From Morinoia aosen (lineage: Eukaryota; Arthropoda; Malacostraca; Amphipoda; Talitridae), in NCBI GenBank assembly GCA_030386875.1, contig CM059571.1, forward strand, positions 30,622,355 to 30,686,354: a stretch of DNA of 64,000 nucleotides. Direction: 5' to 3'. Below the pieces are notes generated by a model. The model was given only the letters and a program-made list of their open reading frames with translations. It made no database searches and was not told the DNA's origin. Position numbers and translations under genes: made by a program. The number at the start of each line of letters is the position of its first letter. Position 1 is the stretch's first letter. Shown here in pieces: positions 21,936-31,405 of this stretch.

Positions 21936-22187
21936 TGTGCCATGATGCAGAACTTTCTTCTAATAATGTCAACCAATCAATGCGCACCAATTTCAAAACA
22001 AATGATGTCATGAAACCTCTGCGCCCTGAGTGGTCATTGGTGATGACGTTTTTTACGTCTCCAGCTCGGAGCAAAATACTGATGAATCCCGTATCTTCTT
22101 GTATTTGGTCTGTGGTGGCTCTGACTAAGCTCTGTGATGAGCGTCCGACGTTCATCGAATGTAAACAAACCGAAGTACGTAAGCGAT
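21936..22187. other. Divergent spacer between the P-type and Harbinger reading frames
   Basis: The two start codons lie 250 bp apart on opposite strands, so any promoter here would be bidirectional or shared. Inverted TGATGACGT/ACGTC motifs occur near 22,040. No TATA box is evident. Confidence 0.35.
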
Positions 22188-23650
22188 ATGGATGAGCAGG
22201 ACGTGCGAATGTGTGTGAGCTCTAGAAATTTGCTGTCGAAGGAACTTTTGTGACCGCAACTTTTTATGAAAGTACAAAAAAAGCGAAACCTAAAAGCAGA
22301 TGTTGGGTAAAACCATGGCGAAATAGAGCTAACAATCCGAATCGATTGAGAGAAGATCTGCTTGCTGATGTAAACGATTGCAGTTAAAGTGAGATTGTTC
22401 CTACGGAGAAAATGATTATTTTTGAACGTTTCTTTTAAACGGATCATAAATGATTTTATTTAATTGAGTGTAAAATTTAGAATTTACCGCTGAAAATAGC
22501 TTGGTAATATGGCTGAGTTAAGCAATGCTCTTTAATACAAGAATGAAAAGGGGATCCAAGAATGTTAGCAGTTTGATGACTTTCGCAGGTGTCCTCAGCA
22601 ACCCTCAGATAGAGTGAATGGGGAGGAATTGAATTAAACTGTCAAGGTTTCTCCATTTATGTTTTGCATGTTTGTCTATTGTTATCTGTTAAAATTATGC
22701 AAGTTTTCCTTGTTGAAAATGAGCTTAGGGCATGAAACGTTAAAAAAATTGATTCAAGATAAGTCTTCTCCATCGCCTTCGTTGAGAATAATATAATGTT
22801 TCTCCGATATATAATTTTGGTGTTCGTCATTTATACGTTTTAATACACAAGAATTATGCAAAAGTTTTCTCATTCTTTGCAGAAGTTATGACATACTGGG
22901 CAAAGTTGGCTCGGTAATCTGCAAGCAAGACACCAAGTTCCAGAAATGCTTCCCTGCTTTTGATCGACTCGGAATTACACTCTGATACCTCGCTACAATT
23001 GATCGAGTATCATGACGCAAGAGTGTTCAATAACTCATCCTTTAGGAAATCATTCGATTCTAACTGCTTGAACATGCCCCATGCTCGTGAACTTCTTGTG
23101 ACCAACTTCCATTCTCCACTTGTCATAGCGGCAGATGATGCGTTCTCATTGCCAACTCGTTTCATGAAGCATTATCCTTGTACTAACCTTTCTCACGACC
23201 AAAGAGTTTTCAGCTGGTCTTTCTAGAGCACGAAACACAGAGACAAACGCATTCGGCTTACTGTCAAGTACGATCAGAGTTTTCCGTACTGATACAAACA
23301 TCACAGTCAAGAGAATCCAGTCTACCACTCTAGCAACTTGCGCTCTTTATTATTACCTAAATGATCATAAAGACTTCCGTTACATCAACCCGCTTGCTCT
23401 TGAAAAAAGGACATTATCACTGGATCGTGCACAACCCGCAGTTGGTGGGAAAACACTGGACATCACTCTGTTCGTTGTGTTGAGGCGGTCGATCGGCTGT
23501 GTCAGCTACAGCCATCAGAGACCAGACCAGCTGAAGAACTACCTCACAAGCGGAGGAGCTGTAAGCTTGCTGGATAAAGTGTTGGGACTCCATGCACTAA
23601 CACTACTGTGGAAATGCATCCTAAAAGTGTTAGAAATATCTGAGAAATAA
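22188..23650 (+). pseudogene. Decayed PIF-Harbinger transposase
   Basis: It starts near ATG 22,188 (MDEQDVRMCVSSRN). After a frameshift it reads KPKSRCWVKPWRNRANNPN, like the Harbinger N-terminal RRxWVHPxxxxR motif. The middle, with the first catalytic Asp, is unreadable. From about 23,000 it reads DARVFNNSSFRKSF, LNMPHARELL, VIAADDAFSLPTRFMKHYP (second Asp). After a frameshift near 23,210 comes GLSRARNTETNAFGLL, FRVFRTD-like RVFRTDTN, LATCALYYYL and HQRPDQLKNYLTSGGAVSLL to a TAA at 23,648. The catalytic Glu expected in RxTVENAFG is displaced (TETNAFG). It is non-functional. It faces away from the THAP exon of the P-type gene, 250 bp away. Confidence 0.75.
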
Positions 23651-25478
23651 TAGTTCCTCATTATTTTCTGGTATTACTTGTTGGAATGAATGTATTAGGT
23701 CAATCAACAAAATAAATTGTTTCAATAACATCATGTATTTTATTCCAGCTTTTCATCGTTAAATAAAACATTGACAAATCATTATTTGACTTAAGAAGGC
23801 CAACTAAAGATCTACATCAACAGGATTTAGGAAATGTATTACTGCAAACTAGATAACGTGTTAAGGTTAGGAACATCCATAATCTGAATTCACAATCACG
23901 CATTGTCGCACAATCCATGTGCAGAGTTTCAACAAGTATAAAAACCCGATTTTTAATAACAACGTAAACCAATGTTACCAAATAAACAGTTTTGTCCACA
24001 CTCATATCTAGTTTATAAATCTGCCACTAACTGAAATAGTTTCATCCATTTACTCGTATGCCCTACCATCATGCAGATATGGTGCATAGCTATAGTTCGC
24101 ATCCTCACAAGTTGAATTGAATAGTATATTTGTTCACCTTAGATTAAATTATATTACAACTCAACAGCGTATTGAAAAATTTATGCATATGTGTTCTTAC
24201 AGATGATTACGTGCGCATAGTAACGGCGGATAATAGATTAGATTAGTCGTTAGTTTTAGCCTCCCTACCCAGCAACAAATGCGATCCAAAGAGAGGAAGG
24301 AGGAACGTACCATTTAGTATGGAGTTAAGGAAACGCGGATTCTACGCAGAAAGGCATAGAAACAGTAAGTTGTGAAAGAAGGTCATGAAAAAAGGTCAAA
24401 GTTGAAGAAGAAAGTAGTAGGTGTTGAAGAAAAGGAGAGCAGTGAACCGAAAAAAGGTGGTCATTAACATACCAAAAAAATATTATATTTCAACAAAAAA
24501 GAAGGCCTACCTAACTCTCAGCTCGGGCCCTCACATTGTCCCCCTGAGAGCGCTAGTTCCCATAGATACAATAATTGTATCCCCCTGAGGGGAATAATTA
24601 CTAGTTACTATTATAATTATTTAGGTTAGTTAATATCATCTTAGTCACGACAACGGCGTGATCAAGAGAGGAATAGTGAAGGGACCATCGAGTACGGACA
24701 CGTACACTGGAAATCTAAGCACAATGTGTGTCTCACACAGGCCATCCTTGTGTGGTAAAACGAGTGTCTTGCCACTCAGGATACAATGCGTATTTAAACA
24801 GGAAGTTGGGAAGAAACCAAACAAAATAAACATGCAAGAAGGTAGTAGTAGGTGCTGAAGAAAAAGATGGCAATGAGCCGAAAAAACATGATCACTAAAA
24901 CAAAACCAGAAACACTATTTTAACAAGCTCGTGCCCTACCATTCTTCTCCTGGAAGTGTTACTTCCCTTAGATACAATAGTTTTTTCTCGTGATAGAGAA
25001 ACAGAAAATCGGGAGATTTATGAAGTCAGATGAAGGTTAAGGGTGAAGTATTTGGAGTGGAAAAATAAGTCAAAGAGGAGCAAAAATAATAGGATGGTCC
25101 GTAACATATTAGAGAATAGCATTGTACTGACCCTAGATATGCTATTTTACCACATAAGGTATAACTTAATTGATCCTATCATACATTGAGATAAAAGAAA
25201 GGAACAATTTCACAGTCAGGCAGGGAAGCAATTTATAGATAAGTTCATGATTATTATTAAAGAGGCCAGTAAATGACTTCAAACACTTGTCAATTCTTAG
25301 AACAGAGTTTAGCAAGTTTCGACATGAACTTCATTTGTTCTTCACCCGCAAGGCCATTCAGTTTATCAAGCACAAGTTCACAGCAAGTTTGGTAATGTAA
25401 TTATCATTTTCAGCACTCCTTTTTCATGCTAATGAGCTCTCAACATGAAAAATTTCTTCATTAAATAACTCTACCGTA
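23651..25478. other. No gene recognised; decayed direct duplication at 24,375-25,010
   Basis: Blocks at 24,375-24,600 and 24,828-25,010 share AGTAGTAGGTG(T/C)TGAAGAAAA, GA(A/G)CCGAAAAAA and CCCATAGATACAATA / CCCTTAGATACAATA. They are direct copies about 440 bp apart. No gene is apparent. Confidence 0.4.
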
Positions 25479-25835
25479 CTAAATTAAAATGCACTTATCT
25501 TTCTTACTTCTTTTACACTTACAAAATCCCCCACTGCCCATGACATCAGTACATGTATCTGCTGCCGGGAAAGGCTTGGTGCAGGCGAGACAATTTTGAG
25601 GCTTGGATCCACTACTTACATGAACGATATCGTTATCAATTTCGGCTGAAGTGCCCATTAACTGAGTTTCTACAGTATTTGTAAGTTCTTCCTGAAACCA
25701 ATCTGTCGACTAACGCAAAAATACTCTGTATAGGGTTCTTTGATTATTTGCCTTTCACTTGAAATGTGGGTAACAAAATCATCACTTGAATTAATATTCA
25801 TGCTGCTTATGCTACAGTCTGGGGACCCATAATAA
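25479..25835 (-). pseudogene. Cysteine-rich coding remnant of unknown family
   Basis: On the minus strand 25,709-25,479 is open (DWFQEELTNTVETQLMG, later NCLACTKPF, DTCTDVMGSGGFCKCK and DKC). The Cys spacing C-x2-C, C and C-x-C suggests a metal-binding domain. The preceding 120 bases, in another frame, read SSMNINSSDDFVTHISSERQ. Either a frameshift or an unseen splice joins them. The family is not recognised. It could be a second protein of the Harbinger element or part of a host exon. Confidence 0.3.
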
Positions 25836-25989
25836 AAAAAAGGCCATAAGCTTAGTGCGCATCCAAGCCTTGCTCTCCACAGCTCCAGACCCTGATATTT
25901 TCATCCTATCAGAAGCGAGGAGCCGCAAAAAATAGAAGCATGGGAGGGATGTCCTCTTCTTTAGGAGATCTGAAAAAAATAATATCAAT

Positions 25990-27227
25990 TAGAATTATTC
26001 TTACACCATTGATATAATAGTCCCCTACATAGTTACTAGTAATATTAATTCTTGCAATAGCGTTTGTGACAGACTTGATTATTCAAGTGCATAGAACATA
26101 TTTGTTTGCTCCAGTACATGAGCTTTATTGAAAATAAACATGTTTTGTTAGGGAATAACACAAGAAGTAGAAATATGTGTAGTGAAATGTTTGAAAATTG
26201 TATGTTGAAAGATATATCATTAGGAATTGCTAAAATAATGTTCAGAGTACGCAGTCGCACAATCTGGTATTGACTTTCATCCAACACTGAAAATTATTAG
26301 CTAATGAAGGAAAAGTTTTCCATGAGTTTCATTGAGAACTCAAATGAGGAACAATAAAAACCTCCACTTTATGTTACATGAGGGTCACACATGACTACAA
26401 AGATTCATCTATGTCATAATGATAGTTTTCATAAAGCCTCAACTGTATGATCGAAATTAGAAATTGCCCTCCTAGCAAAATGTTCACATTGTTAAGAAAA
26501 AAATACTACCAAGCTATGTTTACTTCGCTTCTAAAACTGTCAGTAACAAGTGCACGTTTTTCCACAAGCTTCTCGCCTAAATTCAGAATAATTTGCAGAG
26601 AATCTCATCCATTTTCAGAATTCTAACTTTTCTGCCAAATACTTTAAAACAAATGTATCAAACTTAACGCACAAATTCCACTGACATTCAGAACGGCAAT
26701 AGCTAAGACATCTGTACTAATTTTCACATTTGCAAAAAGGTACAAATTTAAGAGTACAACAACATCAAGCAGACTAATTTCATCATAGATGATCAGCAGC
26801 TTCAGATAAATAGAATATTTAAAATTCAATAGATAAAACAACAAATTCAAAATTAAGAGCAAAATTTCAGGATCTAATGTGATACAAATAACTGGCAGTT
26901 TAAATAGGCCACCACTTACATTTATACTACTTGTTGTACTCCACAGAACAACAATACCATTACAAACATTATTATCTAAACTCATAACCTAATGTCCATA
27001 ATGTTTGTCTATCAACTCTGGTAGGTAATAATGGCCCTACTTATCATTATTGTTGTGTTCAACATTGACATGCTCATGCTCATTGTACAGAACTTGAAAG
27101 TTAAAAATAATTATCTAACACCATTTGCTTAAACATAAGATTATGCTGTAATCCTGAAGGGAAATATATGACTAATGGTAATCACAAAAAATAGTGGATT
27201 TTCAAACCTGATCAAGTCTTTGTTAGT
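25990..27227. other. No gene recognised
   Basis: AT-rich with short frames only. The 113-codon minus frame at 26,644-26,985 is low-complexity and hydrophobic and shows no family motif. Confidence 0.4.
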
Positions 27228-27902
27228 TGTAACGGTCAATTTTTACTTTAATGTTGTCAACGATTTTCATAATTTTGTTGCCATAGATAGGTAATATAGT
27301 CGATTTTAAGACATATTACATGAATGATAATGTGCTCGCAAATGCGTAGTTTTCGAGTTATTTAAGTTTGAAGTTATATAAGCGGCGCTCCTGAATGGCC
27401 TTTATTGCGCAATTTCAGAGTTGAAACGGAAGCTAACCCCCTATTACAAACGTAAAGAGGTTAAGTCATGAGGGGTAGCCACAGTTCTTCTAGTGAAAAT
27501 TATAAATGAAGGTATCTAGTGACGTCCGTTTACATCCGCTCCAAGATGACGGCCGCCATCTTGGGTACCGGGTGGCCGTCATTGGAGATGATGTGAATGG
27601 ACATCAATAGAAACCTTTATTTATAATTTTCACTAATTAGAAGAATTGTGGCTACCCCTCACGACCCAACCTCTTAACTTTTGTGATAGGGGGTTAGCTT
27701 CCGTTGTTAATTAAATTATGCTTGGCACGCTCGCTTCCCTGGCACGCACTAGCCAACTTCAAAGTTGAATAATTCAAAAATAATGCATCAGTGAGCAGAA
27801 TGTCATTCATGTAAAACGTTTTTAAATGTGTTCCATTATTGATTATTGGTAACAAAATTATGAAAATCGTTGACAACATCAAAGCAAAAATTGACCGTTG
27901 TA
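27228..27902. mobile_element. Hairpin MITE with ~320-bp inverted arms
   Basis: The arms begin ACGGTCAATTTTTACTTTAA / ACGGTCAATTTTTGCTTTGA and share GTTGTCAACGATTTTCATAA, GGAAGCTAACCCCCTAT, GAGGGGTAGCCACA and GTGAAAATTATAAAT. They meet at a GACGGCCGCCATCTTGG centre near 27,550. Both arms contain a GCTCGC-AATGCGTAGTTTTCGAG-type motif also found in the 61.2-61.6 kb element. No coding capacity. Confidence 0.85.
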
Positions 27903-28975
27903 ATTTCCACTTAAAGAAAAAGTGTAACATGAATCAAAAATACTTTAAGATATATTTTTGCTAGCATCCGCATTTTCAATTAGCCTACATTGTTCTTTTC
28001 ATTATCAATCCCTATTTGATTTCAGCCAATGTTTAACCCTGCATTCTTAAAATGACCTATTTCATTGTTGAATGAAATAACTGCTCATTTAGAATATTTA
28101 CATAATTAACTCACTTTTAACACCTGCAAAAAAAAAGAAATGAACTCTTGAAGCATTCTTCCACACCATTCACTTACCTAGAAGTATAATGCTGATTGGT
28201 GGTTCTTAAAAACCTGAATACACTCACGAAGTTTATTAATCACGATTGTTTTTTAAAGGTCTACATAATTAATGCAAGATTTAAGCTATATCTACCTTCT
28301 GCTTGTCTAGGATCTGTAAATCAAAAGACATTAAAATTAGATGGATCTTTTTTATAGAACACATTAAATAAATTTAACACTTCAACATGAAATATAATTC
28401 TATTCAATTATATTGAAACTTTTATAATTTATTAAACAATAAATAAATTTTAATAAACTGGAAGGAACTGCAATAAAAACGCCTGCAAAACAAGTTGTTT
28501 GACACGTTTTTCTGTGAATAGCATTCATGAGCAATGCTAAAAAATTACAAAACCAAAAGTTTTTCTTTTACCACATTATCATCCATGCAAAACATGTCGA
28601 CATTGTTGGAAATGAATGCTAAATTTGATTGGTGACAGGCTACTTGCTTTTTCACTAAACTGCAAGACCTAGCACTAAATTTCATTGCTTTACATTATGA
28701 TACCACCACGAAAACAGCTAAAAACCATATCTTATATATATCTCCTGCCAAAATTGGCCACAATCATCATTTAAAGTCAACATAACAGCTGCGACACTTG
28801 TCAACACTGTCCGCCATCTTTGTTCTTCGCAGTTCATTTGGTGACTGAAAACCTCCGACGACCTTTCACGAAATGACGAGCATCCATTCATCAAATGATG
28901 ATCGAACGGGCCTTCCAGCGTTCATTTGACATACGGAGTTCATTTCACGAACGGACGTTAGACTAGTGTGGCCCC
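27903..28975. other. Right part of the TIR-bounded element, no gene recognised
   Basis: AT-rich until about 28,800. Then subterminal motifs TTCATTTG, AAATGATGATCG and TTCATTTCACGAACGG precede the right terminus. Confidence 0.4.
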
Positions 28976-28982
28976 GGCATAA

Positions 28983-29938
28983 GTTGTACCTCACAGCACT
29001 GCTGAGCGTTATAAACTTCCGTCACCTCGTCTTCCAATTTAGATCAAAATGGCCAACCTTTACATAACGTCGTTAGTTAAACTAAAAAAAACTGATTAAC
29101 CTCTCAAAATACCACTTTCGAAAATTGCAGCAGATCACACTTGCCACTGAAAGACTTTTCGTGTTCACTTTGCTTCCTTTACTCAACCCGGAACCAGCAT
29201 GCATCTCTGTGCGGTATTTGATTTTGAATGGTCATTCAATTTGTCAATTAATTGTCAGTCATTATTTTTTTTCTCTCGTTGTATTTGAGCACGCTAGTTG
29301 ATTGCGTGACTTCTAGGCTTTTGTTAGTATGCCAAAAAATCAAAATCAGTTACATTCTGAGCGTTGTGAGAGAGACACGTTGTCCAACGAATCTGGAACG
29401 TAGCTGGTTACCAGCTTTTCACTTCAATTTGCATCGTAAGTGTCAAATTTTATTTGCCAGTTGAATAGGAGTGTCAGTAGAGGTGTCTGAATCACTTCGA
29501 TTTCAAAATTTGAAGCTTTAATTGATAGAAATTCACGTTTTTGCTGTGGAGCGGCAAAATTTTTTTTGACGCCTGGTAGAAATCTGTGTCGTGCGTTGAA
29601 GCAGTCACGTGTGGACTGAGTGTTATTGTTGACAATTTTAACTGTATAATTGTGCTGCTAAAAATTTTAAATTTGCAGGTTTAGGGACGCTAGTTCTTAT
29701 TTCATTGGAAGTTGGTGATAAAGAACTGATTTGTTTGCTATGGTTCTTCAACGTGTGTGATTAATTAGTTTTGTGTGTTGTAACTGCTTACGTTGGTTAT
29801 TATCATTCTAACTGTTTTTAGGGTGTTTATTACCATTCTCGGTGTACAATATTAATTTTTAAATGAATTTTAAGTGAATTTTGGTAGTGAATGGTTAATT
29901 TTTAGTAGAATAGGATATTTTTCGAAGAAAAACGACAC
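28983..29938. other. Leader region of the gypsy-like element; no LTR identified
   Basis: No direct repeat of this stretch was found after pol, and no convincing primer-binding site was found. The 5' LTR may be here, but its partner is lost with the truncated 3' half. Confidence 0.3.
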
Positions 29939-31405
29939 ATGTCGGATTTCTCTGATTCTTTGGACAGTGAGGACGAAGTAGTTAGAACTAAACCTACTGT
30001 AACTAAATACGGACGAGTCAGTACTCCAAGGGTGACTACGGAGCCAGTAATTAGCAAAATGACGACTCCTACGGCAGCGACAGCTGGACCAAGTGCTAAT
30101 GCTGGACCTAGTGACGTTAACGCGACACAACTTGCACGTGATATTGCTGCAAACCTAAATGTTCCTTCTGTCGGAACAATAATGACTAATGCGGAGCTTC
30201 CTACGTTCCGTGGAAGACGTAGACTTCATGATGGAGAGTTCCTAGAGAACAAAACATTCTCGACACATATCCAAAATCTTAAGGCTTATTTGAGTTTGTT
30301 GCCAGATGCCACTAGTGATGAGCGTAGAAAGGAATTTTTAGTACGATCTGCAAACAAGAACGTCGGCGACTTCAATAGTGTAGTAACTAAGCTAGTTAAC
30401 GCCGACTTAAATTATTCTTTCGATCAGGTCGTTCAGATACTTGAGGACATTTACGTTTTGAGGGGAGAGAAGAGTATCCATGCATTGGCTTGCGATCTAA
30501 ACGAGTTAAAATTTGTTAAAAATAATGCACTTGCTGCTCAGATCGTGAACGCGTTTTCGAAAATAAGGAAGCTAACCGAGAGTATTCTTAATTCAAACTC
30601 GTTAGGGTGGCAGCGCCACAGTTATTTCCAAAACTGCACGACTCAGGCTGAGTTAAAAAAATTTGTAGGCGACAGCATGTCGTACAGTTTGGCTTTATCA
30701 ATTTTGGGTCCACTCTTTGATGAGTCGTTCGCTAGAAAGATTTTTGAAACACAATTTTCAACGGCAGAGGAATTGTTAGCTAAGTTAATTTCCGCAGTGC
30801 GAAGTCAAAGCGAGTCTAAGAAAATTCTCGCACAAAAGTATCAGGTCAGACAGGACAGTGAGAGTTATGTAGGTGAAATGACTAGTGAAGTCGAGGAAGT
30901 TTTGGAAGAGCAAGATCAATTCCAGGAGCACGAAGTGTACTACGGAGGTGTCGGAAATTATCGTAGGAATTTTCGATCAGGAATGAGGAGGATTGTTCCT
31001 AGACCTTGGCTAAATAGAGGACGAAGTAGAGGCAGAGAGTTTAACAGTTATGTAGGAGATAGAGGGCATGGTTCCTTAGAATGTAACTGGGTTAAATCAG
31101 ATAGCGGTAGTTCTGGGGTTGTAGGAAATTCCGGAGGAAATTCGGGCACGAAAAAGCCCGGGTTCCCGTACTGTAACTCCTGTTCGATGGTAGGGCACTT
31201 TGAGTGCCGACCTCAAAGAGGTCAAGTTCAAGGAGGTCAGAGAGGATGTTTTGCCTGCGGCGGAACTCACGTATTAAAGAACTGTAGAGCGAGCGGTTCG
31301 GAGATCCGTAATTATAAGGCGTATTTACGCGGTAGAGGTAGCACAAACCGTGGTCAAAGTGAAGTTCATTGGGCGGAGAGCACGTCAAGCGATTTTTTAA
31401 ACTAG
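29939..31405 (+). CDS. gag: Gag polyprotein of gypsy-like element
   Basis: An intact frame of 488 codons forming the structural coat protein that packages element RNA. It has an acidic N-terminus (MSDFSDSLDSEDE), a Pro/Thr/Ala-rich linker, a helical capsid-like region (about 100-310), an Arg-rich patch (RGRSRGRE, about 360) and two zinc knuckles near the C-terminus: CNSCSMVGHFEC (about 412-423, last spacing x2 instead of x4) and CFACGGTHVLKNC (about 437-449). Clean frame and length are typical of arthropod gypsy gags. It overlaps pol by 37 bases, with a slippery heptamer just before the stop. Confidence 0.85.
   Translation: MSDFSDSLDSEDEVVRTKPTVTKYGRVSTPRVTTEPVISKMTTPTAATAGPSANAGPSDVNATQLARDIAANLNVPSVGTIMTNAELPTFRGRRRLHDGEFLENKTFSTHIQNLKAYLSLLPDATSDERRKEFLVRSANKNVGDFNSVVTKLVNADLNYSFDQVVQILEDIYVLRGEKSIHALACDLNELKFVKNNALAAQIVNAFSKIRKLTESILNSNSLGWQRHSYFQNCTTQAELKKFVGDSMSYSLALSILGPLFDESFARKIFETQFSTAEELLAKLISAVRSQSESKKILAQKYQVRQDSESYVGEMTSEVEEVLEEQDQFQEHEVYYGGVGNYRRNFRSGMRRIVPRPWLNRGRSRGREFNSYVGDRGHGSLECNWVKSDSGSSGVVGNSGGNSGTKKPGFPYCNSCSMVGHFECRPQRGQVQGGQRGCFACGGTHVLKNCRASGSEIRNYKAYLRGRGSTNRGQSEVHWAESTSSDFLN

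Larger units (their letters stand above)
12796..28979. mobile_element. 16.2-kb TIR-bounded element, PIF-Harbinger-like ends
   Basis: The left end TGCCGGGGCCACACTA (12,796) is perfectly matched by its reverse complement ending at 28,979. Inside, CGTTCGT(C/G)AAATGA is also shared by both ends, and several TTCATTT/AAATGA motifs lie subterminally. TAA lies directly outside both ends (12,793-12,795 and 28,980-28,982), fitting the 3-bp TWA duplication of PIF-Harbinger elements. A decayed Harbinger transposase lies inside (22,188-23,650). A P-type THAP transposase gene (15,135-21,935) is also inside. The segment may be one composite element or a Harbinger element with a nested P element; no separate P termini were found by eye. 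Confidence 0.6.

Noticed and set aside
26644..26985. 113-codon hydrophobic ORF as a membrane protein.
   Set aside because: AT-rich low-complexity translation with no motif; the opposite reading is equally plausible noise.
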